Positions 34,110 to 45,870 are shown, counted from the first letter of the stretch. The stretch: 64,000 bases of DNA from Trileptium ribeirensis (GCA_030248225.1 JASANE010021313.1:1-64000); one strand, 5' to 3'. A program made the numbers and translations. The notes: generated by a model from the letters alone, not told the origin.

Positions 34110-35265
34110 AAAATCTTATGAAAGTTATGTTGCGCACTTGCGTTATCATAGACCAACATTATTTGTGCTGTTTGTAATAAATTAGTATGAAATTTTTTCG
34201 TTTTTTACTTTGTTTTATTTTAGTTACATAATTTAACTAATAAAATGAACAAATAAATTGTTATACTATGTAACTGGGCTCTCCATTTGCTGGTTCCAAA
34301 CCGGGGGCGCTCGATTTTGCCAAGAGTAAAATAGTTGAAAATCATGTCAGAAACACTGTCAAAACGGTTTAGAGAGAAAAAGCGATTTTTAAGCAAATTT
34401 TGACAAAATTTGCGAAATTTTTGGCTGCAGAACGGAATTTTAGTACAAATTTTGATCAAATTTTATGCACTTTGGACCCGTTGGAAACAAAAAAATTTCC
34501 CAGGGCGGTTTTGAGCCAGGGGACCCCACCCCCAATTTGGCGCAGCGTAACTGCAGATATATAGTTAATATAGATTGTCCGTCTTAACAAACAAATCCTG
34601 GACGAGCTTTCCCAGGGCATGGCACCTTAAGCGGAGTCAGCTCTGTCTGTGTAATTAGTTTTACAGGTACAACGTGTACCGAATCAAACGATGTACAAAA
34701 TGCAGCTGATGATTCAAGCATCGCTGGTTCTTATCCTGAAAGTTGTCTTGAAAAAATGTATTAAAGTTTTACGTTTCCTGCTTTTGACTTTTGATTCATT
34801 GATTAAAATTAACCGCAAAATTTACATAGGTTTGGATTTTAATGGGCCCAAAAATGGCTCGAATTTTTGCTTACGCATGTGAGGCAATTATTGTAACGGT
34901 AGCGCATATGTAACTGCATCAAATGACTATTCAGTTCCATTTAAGATTTGAGCTTTTGCGAAAATTGCCTTGCTCTGCACATTTTTGCAACAGTAGAATA
35001 ATTTGTGAGGACACTGTCCTGAAAACCTCGATTATTTAGTGTACACTATGTAATCGATGCCGGGTATTCGCATATGTTTGGGCCATTCTGCATGGCCTTT
35101 GAAAATTTAGTCACATTCACTACTCCATTCCCTAGTTAAAGGCATTTTGATAAAATTTAGCAAAGTGACTTCGTAAAGTAAATTGACGTACCGTATTAAT
35201 GAGACAATTTCGTCAATTCAGTTGAAAAGTCCAAGCTTTTTTCGTTTCGCACTTGGTTTTAGCAA
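34110..35265. other. Intergenic, nothing recognised
   Basis: AT-rich with TTTTGACAAAATTTGCGAAATTT-like runs near 34,390-34,460. No supportable gene. Confidence 0.35.
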
Positions 35266-35269
35266 GAGT

Positions 35270-35540
35270 GCATTAGGGAAGAGTATGACTCTTCCCTGCA
35301 CCCAAAAATAAACCCGTGTTTGATGACGCCAGCGCTTTCGGCCTGACCCCCAGTTTTTTAGGGGGGTCGAGATGCGCTGATCGCCTCTCCAGATTCTGGG
35401 GGGTAGCTCGGACCCCCCAGTTTGTTTTTTGGGGGGTAGGTCGGACCTTCCAATTTTTTTCTTTTGGGGGGTCGGGTGATAAGCAGCTGCTGGTTCAACG
35501 GACACCCTCCCAGAAATTCGGGGGTCCAACCGATGGAGAT
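35270..35540. repeat. G-rich dispersed repeat, copy 2
   Basis: Counterpart of 7490-7720. It has five runs of five or more G (GGGGGGTCG, GGGGGGTAGCTCGG, GGGGGGTAGGTCGG and others) alternating with CCCCC runs, able to form hairpins or G-quadruplexes. Confidence 0.55.
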
Positions 35541-35725
35541 GTATTATGAGCAATATTGGTCTTATATAAAAGAACCTAAGAAGATTTTAGGTTATCTAGG
35601 GCAAGACAACAATAACAGGTTCGACAACAATACTAATTGAATCCAATGATGGCATTGTTGTTTTCTATTTCCTGAAATTTAATCTACTCACGGGTTTATA
35701 TGTTTAGCAACAACTTTTTCTTCAG

Positions 35726-35932
35726 TCATTTTCGCAGTAGGTGTGTAATTATGTAAGTTAAGGTTCGCGAAAAATATGCCTTTCCAACCGACGTCGGGTG
35801 GACTTTATACCGTGATCGTACGAAGAAGACAGCGCTTTCAAGATCAACCATGACTCTTGCTAAAATTGGCATCAGGTTAGGATTCTACTCACCTTTGGAT
35901 TCGAAGTTCTGGCTGTGTTCGGCACGAGCCAT
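35726..35932 (-). CDS. Candidate two-exon microprotein gene (57 aa)
   Basis: Exon 1 (35932-35893) reads MARAEHSQNFESK plus one base, then the donor AAAG|GTGAGT. Exon 2 (35859-35726) starts after CCAATTTTAG, completes Ala, and runs RVMVDLESAVFFVRSRY onward to a stop. The intron would be 33 nt (35860-35892) with a CTAAC branch-like word and TTTTAG acceptor. I do not recognise the 57-residue product; it could be the front of a longer gene with a different second splice. Support is only the splice pattern and open frames, so this is tentative. Confidence 0.28.
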
Positions 35933-36429
35933 TTGGGCACACCACCACAGGAATACCATAATATGTTCTAAGGAATGGCATTTTTGTTTGAAGGAGAACG
36001 AAAATCACAGCACGTCTTTGAATCGATGGCGTAGTGCGTAACTTTTACGATTAATTAACTAGTTGTTTGTTTACTTGATTTGGTTTTTTAATTTGACGAT
36101 GTGGTAAACATTTCTTCAGGGCTTTAGAAGGATTTAATGTGTAGCATATCCAGCTTGATTAAATAATTTTTTACACTGTGTTTTAATTGATTAAAAACCG
36201 GTCGTGCCACTTTAGCTCGCATCTCTGAAACATCAAATATAATGGTTTAAGTTTAATAGCCTATATACGTACATATACTTTCTATGTAGTTTTCAAAATA
36301 ATCAGTTTAGCAGATTTGTACTTCGTTAGTTGTATCAGTTACGCGGACTTTCGTGTCACGCTTAGCTCTTTTATATATATTTGACGATATGTTTCATTGA
36401 CCCTAATTTTTGTACCTAAACAGCACGGT

Positions 36430-37350
36430 ATAACCAGCAACCGGAACCATCCATTTAAACTGGATTCGGAACCTGAATCTGGTCTTTTAAACTTATATAT
36501 AGTGAAGCAGATGAATGACGAAACTAAAGCACTGTTGTTTTAATATGTATTAAAAATAAATTTTACATTAAACTTAACGTATTGCGATGATATTATTGCC
36601 TCTATGGGATTTTGAAGAGGCTGAGGAAGATAACATATTTGTCTATCACGATGTCGGTTTTTTGGAGTCCCAGCTGAAAAATGCCTTCCGTTGTACAGGC
36701 TTGCGTATACTGCGTCCAACTGAATGTTCTTGTAACGTATAGAGTGTACAGTAGACAATTTTGCAACGCAATTTGTCTTCAATCGCCTCCCTTTACTAGA
36801 CATAATTTCGTTGCATGTTATTCCGTAGGAAACTTGAAATTATTGGTTTATGTGGTTCTAAAATAAATAGAGATGTATACTATAGTTTTCTGGGTGTTGG
36901 CCAGAGACATTTCTCATGCTAGTGTTGGCAACCAGTGCCCATCGGTTAGATGTTGATAATGATTTTCTGATCAGAATGATATGAAATGAATAAATGAGAT
37001 AAATTGTGATACTGCTCGCACAGTTTCAATACATACAGTTCGTTCGCAAGAACGCAGCTTCTGGGTGCTTTTGCAGATATTTTACTTTCTACAAACATCG
37101 ACCTAGTTATGTATGTTATATTAACAAGCTGCTGCCGGGTAAAGATGAAAAATTCTTACTGAAATTGTATCATCATGGAACGTAATCATTCGCGTATATT
37201 TATATAAATAATGTAACACAATGAAGCAAAAATGTGGACAATTTTTCAAAGCGGAATTCCGCCTCCGGTATGGTTCTTTCCTTTTGCCGTAACCGCAACC
37301 AAAACACGATTTTCACACGAACCAGGAATTCCGGTTACTCCCTGCTAAAC
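36430..37350 (+). repeat. Dispersed repeat family A, copy 3
   Basis: Long colinear match to 15,880-16,985 from AACCAGCAACCGGAACC to TTTGCCGTAACCGCAACC, with indels. Confidence 0.65.
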
Positions 37351-37659
37351 ATGTTTAAGCCCTATTCATCTTGTTTGAACGGCCCTGCCCGACTGATGAG
37401 TTCGAATAAAGCGGTACCCTTCTTTTCTCTACTGCTGTTGGAAAGCAAAGAATGATTTTCTCAAAATACGACAGGTGATGCTGTTTTTTTCGATGCAACT
37501 TTTTCGAAGGTATTGAAATTAGTTTTAAACGCTATTATGAAATTGGAACCAACGAAGTTACAGTTTCCGGAAGCAAAAGATACAAGTGTTAAGAAGAATC
37601 GCATGGCTTCTTGATGATTAAAACAGGGTTGAATCTGATTCGGTTGATATCACAGTCAT

Positions 37660-38470
37660 GCAGATAGTTTCATTATCGGAGCGAAGCGAGCGGAGTTTCC
37701 AATGAGGGGCTACAAGGAAAATTGTGAAAATTTCTTTTTTGTCTGTCGCTGTCATTCGTAATTCATTTTGGGATAGACTTATTTCAACCGATTTTTTGTT
37801 AGATAGCAAAAATGACGATGATATGCCCTTTAATTGAATGCGAACAGCTTCGATCCAATCTTCCTGCTCAAAATGGCAAAAACAGGTTTTGAGGGTTCTT
37901 TGTTAAATCTGGCCATACGGGTACCAGTGTTTCGAGGCTCATATCTCGCGACACCGCTTTCGCATCGAAAAATCATCTGGATCTATAACTTTTGTGACCA
38001 CGACTTTTTTGTGAGACCACTCTCTGGGCCGCTGTTGGACCGAATATATATGGTTCGTCGACGCTTTACCAGAAATAGTGATTTTTATATTTTCGCACTA
38101 TTATTGTTTGTTTTTACTTGCAATGAGTGTCTATTAGGATATCAAACACGCTGAATACGATAGTTGTTCTATCTATCGTCCAACTTGACTATATTATACC
38201 TATTCATGGGATTTAAAAGATTTTATGGTCGACGAACCTGTTTTCCAAAATGTAGTGTGTTTTCATTTGTCTGATTATGCATTGCGTGCACGGCATCAGG
38301 AATGGTCTCTATGTAGATATGTCAGAATTCTAAATACAATGATACGTTACGTAACGTACGATTACGTAGAATCTAGCATGCATTTTTCGTGCCTTTTCGT
38401 GCGTCTCAATGGGTTTAGCGTCAATGGACCCGATTTCCAGAATATAGCCTGTGTTCGGTTGTTTGGTCAT
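37660..38470 (-). repeat. Satellite-bearing repeat, inverted copy
   Basis: It starts with GGAGCGAAGCGAGCGGAG, then the reverse of the 5.7-6.1 kb tail (TGTCTGTCGCTGTCATTC, GAACAGCT, GTTCGTCGAC), then two or so monomers on the minus strand (38,100-38,470). It is interrupted on the right by the AT tract and seems to resume at about 38,870-38,960. Confidence 0.6.
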
Positions 38471-38701
38471 CAAAAATTATATAATATAATATATAATATA
38501 TATATGATAAATTATAATAATTTATCATATAAATTATAATAAATTATAATATATAATATATATATTATAATATATATATGATAATTGTATATATATATAT
38601 ATATGCAATTATCATATATGATAATTGTATATATATATATATATATACAATTATCATATATATATTATAATAATGATATATATTTATATATATGATATAT
38701 T

Positions 38702-38732
<31 letters not shown>

Positions 38733-38761
38733 GTATATATCACAATAGTTGATTGATTTTT

Positions 38762-38850
<89 letters not shown>
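38471..38850. repeat. Long AT microsatellite with palindromes, including (TA)n
   Basis: It begins with ATATAATATA/TATGATAAATTATAAT palindromic text and ends with an uninterrupted (TA)n run at about 38,768-38,850. ATGATAATTGTATATA and its reverse complement alternate at 38,578-38,660, so the tract can extrude cruciforms. Confidence 0.9.
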
Positions 38851-38852
<2 letters not shown>

Positions 38853-38959
38853 TTTTCCGATAGGGCGAAGGCGATGGTTTGGTTATCTAGAGACTAGCAC
38901 AAGTAGTTGATGCGTTGTCAGTTGTTTTCGATGGGTTTAGGGTCGACGATGTTTTAGGG

Positions 38960-40022
38960 TGTTCAATAAATTCATGGGTCAAGAGGTTTTACGGTGGTAT
39001 ATACGTCAAACACAACCTGTCACAGATGACTAAACAAATTTATAATTTAAAAATGAAATCACGCTTACTCCGTTTCACCCTCACTTGCGAGATACAAGCA
39101 TGTTATATGGGCTCTTTTTGCATACTATTGCTTGTACCAAAAACTCGAGTATATAATTATGTAATATCAAATGATGTGCTTCACAGCTTTTTGCTCACAT
39201 GTGATGATGTGGTCCTTTATCGCACTGCTTAGTTGCGGGATGGCGTCACAGTCGTACCCAGCTGGCGCAGAAGCATGGTCAGGCGAAAAATACTGTTTGG
39301 GCTTAGATTTGAGTAGAATTCCGGGCTCTTATCGTAAAAAGGAATATTGAACATGTATATCTGGGAGTACAATGTAATGTGTCGCGTTGTTGTAACGCGT
39401 GCCTTGAAATCTACGGACTATCATGGCTAGTGCCACTTTTGGTCACTAATAACCGCAGGTTTGACAGGAAAAGATAACCTTGTCCAAAGCTTCCGGTAAA
39501 TATTAGGATTATAACTATGAGAGATATAGGTTATTTTTTGCATGGATGTTTAAACAAATTTGTATTATGATTACTTATCAGAGATCACGATGGCAAACAT
39601 CTTTTTGGACATATATTCTGACCCGATTAATTGGAAGTATAAATTCCGAAACGAGCGCAGCCTAGACTTCTTACTATGCTGAATATAGATGAAATTTGAC
39701 AATGTCCGTTATTAGGTTTTTAGTGTGACACGCATAACTCAACTTTGGCTAGGCGGATTGATTCATACCTTGCCAACCACTCTAGTTATATTGGTGTTAT
39801 TGGTTTGATTTTGTAGAGCAATTGATCCTCTACTTACTTGCATATTTTGAGTCATAAATCCCAAATAAGCGAGTACATGTCCTGAAGTAGTAAAGCGAAA
39901 CGGTTTATAAGCGTTTATTTAGCTCTCGCTAAATATCGTATTCAACGCTCAGAATTCACAACCTTGGACTGTTATCGTTTCAGTTTGATCTGTTTCTATC
40001 TTGAAACTTTGCATTGTTGTAG
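38960..40022. other. Intergenic or intron left of the NPL4-like exon
   Basis: If the exon at 40,023 is real this holds an intron. It contains the second copy (39,690-39,800) of the repeat at 17.6 kb. I did not find an upstream exon ending in the required phase. Confidence 0.35.
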
Positions 40023-40251
40023 TCATGGAGACATGCTTTATCTTAATGCCGACGACCCAAATCTTCTCAGCGCAGTTGGTGACACCACGTCGTCTAGTCA
40101 AAAGCCGCTAGTGCCTGGAGATAGCCCCAATAGCACAGTGTCAGCAGATCTGATGGACACTACGAGCACCAGCTGTCGCACGGGTGGGAAACTTCAAAAT
40201 AGCGGAAGATCGGAGCCTGACAGTGCCCAAACGGTTGTTGATAGGACCGAG
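40023..40251 (+). CDS. NPLOC4: NPL4-like exon (end of UBX-like domain plus Ser/Thr linker)
   Basis: The acceptor TTGTTGTAG and donor CGAG|GTTTGT frame one base plus 76 codons, phase 2 to 0. The peptide opens with HGDMLYL, the closing strand of the N-terminal UBX-like domain in NPL4 proteins (HGDMLFL in fly, HGDLLFL in human). A Ser/Thr/Asp-rich linker follows (TTSSSQKP, DTTSTS), as in NPL4. NPL4 pairs with UFD1 as a substrate adaptor of the p97/CDC48 unfoldase. The match is one short motif plus context; the zinc finger and MPN exons were not found, and the GC-rich transposon-like block starts about 470 bp downstream. Other ubiquitin-fold proteins remain possible. Confidence 0.45.
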
Positions 40252-40724
40252 GTTTGTTTGATGGCCCATTCTCATGCATTTTATCGAAATTCGACTGTAT
40301 TCAATTTAGTATTATTCGATTGGCATCTTCGCAATCTGACGTTATAGCCGTCGTAGAATTTGAAATTTTTTATTCACACACTAATATTTGTTGCCTGTGG
40401 AGCGCACACTTGTACAAATTCAAGTGATAAAGTAGACGTATAGAATACTTGATCAGAAATCGGAGGTATCGAAACGTATTGCCTCGTTTCTATAACGGAG
40501 TGCCGTAAATATCCTGGCGGTATCAATAAATACGTCAACACAAACCTGGAAATTTTGGCAAAAATTTACCCTAAAATGAAGTTGTTTTTTATTCCTATTT
40601 CTGATACATTTCAGTTCCACGTGTGCCTGAGTTCTAAGACTAGTAGCTTGTCTCGCCACTAAGTTGTTGAATTTTTAGTCTTGAGCATATAATTTTGAGA
40701 GCCGTACACAGCTTGCGTTACTTC

Positions 40725-41045
40725 TGTAATAAAATCGACGTGACGCTGCTGCATTACGCACTTCCCAGACGTAATGCCCATACGACCCCGGCTATCGTGA
40801 CTTCAAGGGCGGACCTATTGGGAAAATTTATTTTATTCGGGTCACGCCCAAGAAATTACGGAGCTTAGCAAGCCGCAGGAGCGCTTCACAGGATGTGTTC
40901 TAATCCTGCCGGACGGGTTGCGCACGTAGTCTACGAGGTACTACCTTTGATGTCCCCAGGGAGGTTGGCTCCGTCACCTGCTTACAGGCCAAAGAGACCA
41001 GACCGCTATTCCCTATTCATGTTTAACTCGGGAAGTGTAAAATTT
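40725..41045 (+). repeat. Left inverted terminal repeat
   Basis: Aligned with the reverse complement of 50,524-50,205. Shared words in order are TGTAATAA, GTGACGC.GCTGCAT, TACGACCCCGGCTATC, CTCAAGGG or TTCAAGGG, TTACGGAGCTTAGCA, GCGCTTCAC, TTGCGCACGT, AGGGAGGTTG, ACCTGCT.ACAGG and TATTCCCT. Confidence 0.75.
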
Positions 41046-41213
41046 TGAGTGTTTTAGGTTGATGGGCCCATTTGAGGGTTTGCGGCCCTGGGCTGCAAAC
41101 CTGACGTTACGCGGATTCGCGCGGGTGTAAATTTCCTATTCTGGGTGCTCAGCGTGAGTTTTAAAATTCGCGATAAGTTCTCTTATGAGCGCACTAGCGC
41201 CCAGACCAAATTA
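41046..41213. other. Spacer inside the TIR element
   Basis: Contains a short self-complementary TTTGCGGCCCTGGGCTGCAAA at about 41,080-41,100. No gene. Confidence 0.4.
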
Positions 41214-42847
41214 TGTCGCGGACATGGTACGCTAACAAAAGAGTGAGCAGAGCATCAATTGGGGCGGGTTGCGGAGTCATCACCTTTTTCACGGAACTCT
41301 CACAGCTGAGTCAAAACACGGCGTGTACTGTGAAGCCTTTCTAATGACAGCTGCGCTTACCTTACTCATGAAAAACAGTGGGTCAAATCAAAAGTCAATA
41401 CCGGTAAATGTTACGGTTAGTTATCGATAAAAGAGGCGCCATTGAACTAACGACTTGCTCAGTACAACGTGTGCTAGCAGAGAGGGTACTCCGACACAAC
41501 AATAGATTCAGGTAAGCGAAAGCGGAAACGAAACAATGTATGCGGGGTAGAGCGTACAACGGGACGTTTGCAAGACTGCATCTTGCTCATTCTAATCACG
41601 AGACTATGATACATGATAATCAATTATTTATAATCGCGGTTAGTAGCGATGAGGTTAACCTACGACAACGTAATACAACAACGATACTTATTAATACCAT
41701 GACAAGATTATGGAGTGCTCATCGGTACGACTCCTGAATTCTATGGTGCGACAGTGGTACGGTACAAAATTTTTCCTACTCGCATGCATACATACATGTC
41801 GACGGTGACCATAAGGTATAATACTACCAATTGCAAGACGAGGGGGCTTAGTTTTGGTTCCAAAATCCTAGGAAATTATTCTTTCAAGCGAAACAATAAC
41901 GATACTGAATTTAGTCCCAAATCCATTGCTCGTTTGGAACTTAAATAACTACAAAAATGGACTTTCGTGTCCTCGAATATGAGACAAATGAGTGTCAAAA
42001 TGGGTTGGAGGAATTGTCTAATGAGTGGCTCATAGGTCCCGGTAAAGTAAGCGAGGACCGACATTTTCTAATTGACGTTAAACACTACCTTGAGTCTAAT
42101 TCACCGATGCCAAATGAGTGGTTGTACGCTATCATTATCCAAACTTTACGCCGACTACCGGGCGTTTTTTCGCAGGGGGTTAAAATTATATTCAGAAGCG
42201 TGCAACTTCTACTAAAACTAGAACTACGCGTGGCGATGCCGTAAAGGGCCATCGACACCATTTGAAAACTATGAAACCTACGGTTATTTCATCTATAAAG
42301 AAAGGTTCTCGAAAAGGCTCTGTCTAAAGCTACGATAGTATGGTGAAAATCATGATAATGCCAATCCATATACTAAGGCGTGCCTTTAGGGCACTACAAT
42401 CAATATGTATATAGATGGATACAGATATCCGTAAACACGGTTACAATTCATTGACGAATATCCATCCTTGAAATATCAATAACGATACCCATCTTGATCA
42501 AAACAATGTCGGCGGTGCAGGCCGAAATACTGAAGTTGAAAGTCGGATACATAGTGGGACTCTTGAACCTAATTACTCCGGACTCGTGTCGTTTACCTAT
42601 ATATATAGTGCTGTTGAATTTGTTCCGATTTCGTACATATATACCTTGATTTCAGCTCTGTTTCAATTACTTACATATGTACCCGGTGGTTTCTGATTTG
42701 TTGTAATTATGTACTTATATAACTGTATTGATCTTGCGAGTTATTTCAATTACTGGTTTACGTACATACGGTGGTTCCTGGTTTGTGCCAGTTATACAGT
42801 TTACATATGAGGTGACAACAGGGCTTTGTAGTCGATGGGTGTATATA
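41214..42847 (+). repeat. Internal segment, long copy
   Basis: Three blocks of this segment recur in the same order at 43,822-44,512: 41,214-41,531, about 42,364-42,410 and 42,671-42,847. The first block matches its partner with only a handful of differences, so the duplication is recent compared with the terminal repeats. Confidence 0.85.
41957..42244 (+). CDS. Unrecognised 95-aa ORF inside the TIR element
   Basis: The ATG has a purine-rich lead (CTACAAAAATGG). The product is acidic in its first half (EELSNEWLIG, VSEDRHFLIDVKHYLE) and basic and hydrophobic at the end. It lies in the part of the long copy missing from the short copy. I recognise no domain. It may be chance, or a remnant of an element-encoded protein. 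Confidence 0.22.
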   Translation: MDFRVLEYETNECQNGLEELSNEWLIGPGKVSEDRHFLIDVKHYLESNSPMPNEWLYAIIIQTLRRLPGVFSQGVKIIFRSVQLLLKLELRVAMP

Positions 42848-43016
42848 GAGGAACTCAGTTTATATATTTGCTTGCGCTAAGAGGCGATTAATTGGTTCAG
42901 CTTACATAAATGTACATATTGCAATGCGACGGTAGGTTCCGTACCCTTTTTGGGCTATTCCCGTCGGGTGTCCCAGGTTGGGGAGACTCTGGTGGCTGAA
43001 TTCGGAAATGTTGGCC

Positions 43017-43332
43017 ACTATACATGTGGTCATGATTATTGGGGAACTCGACTAAATGTTGACCATTACCCTATGGACAGGATTTTTTGTGTTCGCTAAA
43101 ATGTTGTCCATTATACTGTGGACAGGATTTTTCGGTATTCGCTAAAAATGTTGTCCATTATACTGTGGACAAAATTATTGGTGTTCGAAAAAATGTTGAC
43201 CATTGCACTGTGGTCAGGATTATTTGTGTTCGAAAAAATGTTGACCATTGGGGTGTGGCCAGGATTATCGTAAAAGTTGACCATTATTGTGTGGTCAAGA
43301 TTATGGGTTTGCCATTAGGCTATGGTCAGGAT
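43017..43332 (+). repeat. 45-bp minisatellite, about six units
   Basis: Units start at about 43,058, 43,103, 43,150, 43,195, 43,240 and 43,276 with the word GTTG(A/T)CCATTA, then (C/T)TGTGGACAGGATT and TTCGCTAAAA or TTCGAAAAAA. The spacing is 45, 47, 45, 45 and 36, with one diverged partial unit on each side. The frame stays open across most units (43,087-43,335), an expected by-product of a 15-codon period rather than proof of coding. Confidence 0.85.
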
Positions 43333-43821
43333 TAATCCACCTCGTAACGATCCGTATGGATCTGTTACATCTCTTAATTTTTAAAGGAAAATTATTTGAC
43401 TTTTTACTTGGCGTGGGAAGATTAAGTACGAGTTCTAAGGGTGGTTTTGTCGGGAATTTTAGGTTTCGTTTTGAGTGTTTGTTTCGTTACTCGTGGCTTC
43501 GCAGTCGAACCTCGTAGTGCGGTTCGCGCTGGTTTCAACGGGTGTTTCTGCCTTTGGTTTACCTAGTTTGTCGAACGTAGGGGCTTCACTACCCCTTCTT
43601 TTTTCGGTAAAAATCGGGCTCACTGGAGTCATGGGCCCTACAAAAATTTGCCATTCGCACTTGCCTCCACTGTCGCTAAAAGCGACGTATGTACAAGCAC
43701 AAATAAATAAAAATGATCCATCAATAAATATATGGTACAATTTGAGCTTTTATTGATGAGTCACAAAAATTATGGGGGTATAGACAGACACGTATTGCAC
43801 GGGCGAATACAATAAGCATTG
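43333..43821. other. Spacer inside the TIR element, no gene supported
   Basis: Open frames exist on both strands at 43,459-43,756 but they mirror each other and show no domain. Confidence 0.35.
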
Positions 43822-44512
43822 TGTCGCGGACATGGTACGCTAACAAAAGAGTGAGCAGAGCATCAATTGGGGCGGGTTGCGGAGTCATCACCTTTTTCAC
43901 GGAACTCTCACAGCTGAGTCAAAACACGGCGTGTACTGTGAAGCCTTTCTAATGACAGCTGTGCTTACCTTACACATGAAAAACAGTGGGTCAAATCAAA
44001 AGTCAATACCGGTAAATGTTACGGTTAGTTATCGATAAAAGAGGCGCCATTGAACTAACGACTTGCTCAGTACAACGTGTGCTAGCAGAGAGGGTACTCC
44101 GACACAACAATAGATTCAGGTAAGCGAAAGGCGGAAACGATATAATCCATATACCAAGGCGTGCCTTTAGGGCACTACAATCAATATGTATTTAGAATAC
44201 AGTTCCTAAACAGTAATTTAATCCCTCTAAAAATAAACACCTTTAAAAAATGTCGGGGGCAGCAATAAAATAAAAAGTCTTAATTCCCGCTTTTTCCATA
44301 ATTTTTTTTCTTTTTTTTTTCTTCTTTTTTAACAACTTACATATGTACCCGGTGGTTTCTGATTTGTTGTAATTATGTACTTATATAACTGCATTGATCT
44401 TGCGAGTTATTTCAATTACTGGTTTACGTATATACGGTGGTTCCTGGTTTGTGCCAGTTATACAGTTTACATATGAGGTGACAACAGGGCTTTGTAGTCG
44501 ATGGGTGTATAT
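43822..44512 (+). repeat. Internal segment, deleted copy
   Basis: It keeps the first 319 bases of the long copy (43,822-44,140), a short middle block (44,145-44,190) and the final block (44,337-44,512). The long copy's 0.83-kb and 0.26-kb intervening parts are missing, the second being replaced by unrelated sequence with a T-rich run at 44,300-44,330. The break points lack GT/AG ends, so a deletion derivative is more likely than a spliced retrocopy. Confidence 0.8.
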
Positions 44513-45467
44513 ATGTAACAGGCCCGTTCCGGCCCGTTACGTTTATTTTACATGACTTCGGCGTCAAAATGGCCTGAACGCGCCTTAAATCGAACCAGAC
44601 ACAGTTACTGGAACTAAGTTTTCATGTGGTGCAGGGTGCCATGGTTTGTTAACTATATTATTCTGCTTGTTAACCCTGCTTATTAACATTTGTTGCATAT
44701 TTTGTAACCTTGCTTATTAACATTCATTGCCTATCTTGTTTGCTATAACCCATTGTTTTTCTGTATGCGTTATCATTGCATGTATTATTTCTTGTCTTGG
44801 ATTTTCCCGAAACCGGATGGACGGAACTGCGTGGTATAAGGTGAAAGTGTAACTTGACCGGAGTTTGAGCTGGACTGAGCATGCCTTCGGAACTCGACTG
44901 CCCGCAGCAACACACGCAAAACTTCAAAATTTAGACCGTCCGGGAATAGGAGGCCTCTGACGATTTAAGGGGTCGGGAAGTAGTCAAGATCAGGACTATC
45001 AATTTTACCTGGTTCAAGCGAACTATAGCTTAATGGTCGCAAAAGTAAGCTGAAACAAGTGGGTTACGGTAGTTTCCGATTATTCGGAAATAACGGATCT
45101 CAGGCCTGTTTATCGGCCCGTAACCGTCCAACGGTCCAGGTTTACCGAAAATGCCCCGAGGATTTTTCGGTAGAGAATTTTCCGGGCTCTCGAACGAGCT
45201 CGAACCACCATGCTAACAACTGGCTTTCCTGGTTACCATCGGATCAGTGATGGAAAGTACGCGTGTTTCCAAGTAGTCTACCCATCTAGGCATCTGACGA
45301 GGCAACGCAGGTCTCGACCTGACCAGTCATCCCGCTGCTGTATCACTCATTTCCCTGTTTTATACCGTACCACGGAAATTCAACATGAAATTCCGTCAGT
45401 TTGTACCAACTTCGTACTTGACCCTTGACCACAAATAGCCTCATGCGACCCCTCATTCTACTCGCCT
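44513..45467. other. GC-richer interior of the TIR element, no gene supported
   Basis: Begins TGTAACAGGCCCGTTCC with a repeated GGCCCGTT word. A similar TGTAACAGACCGTT occurs at 47,325. Only short open frames on both strands. Confidence 0.35.
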
Positions 45468-45870
45468 GCTCCTGGCGAGTACAACGATGTCCCGCGGGTC
45501 TCCGCCCGACCCCTCGCTAGCTCGCTATGACCCGCCAAAGTGCCTCCAATTTGGCATACCGACTGAAAGTGAGTACAGACCAACCGAAAATTTAACCCCA
45601 ACTCAAAAGTAGGCAAAACGCCCCGCATTGCATTCGCCTCGTCGAGCCATCTTCAACGATGCCCGGCGGGTCTCCGTCAGTCGCCCCGTTAACCCGGGAC
45701 GGCCGACAACGCGCCCCCCCATTACCGACACTCTCTTTATCAGTCGTGATTTTAGTGCCCCTCTACCCGCTGCCGATAAGGCAGGGAAAACACCCTCGTT
45801 TGAATCGCCTTTCCAAGGCGAGTTCAACGATGTCCGGCGGGCGTCGCTCCGCCCAACCGTTAGAGCGGGA
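45468..45870 (+). repeat. 172-bp tandem repeat, about 2.5 units, C/G-rich
   Basis: CAACGATG.CC.GCGGG(T/C)(C/G)TC(C/G)(C/G)TC recurs at 45,482, 45,654 and 45,825. Each time it follows a CGCCTN..TCCNGGCGAG-like word (TCGCC..TCGTCGAG in the second) and precedes a CCCGACC or CCGTTA stretch. Confidence 0.7.

Noticed and set aside
38471..38850. Possible centromere or origin signal in the AT tract
   Set aside because: Plain (TA)n and small palindromes only, with no repeated higher-order unit.
41532..42363. The missing part of the deleted copy, tested as a spliced-out intron (retrocopy idea)
   Set aside because: The ends are not GT and AG and the borders do not give clean exon joins.
43087..43335. 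82-codon frame with repeated peptide
   Set aside because: Treated as a by-product of the 45-bp minisatellite period rather than a gene.
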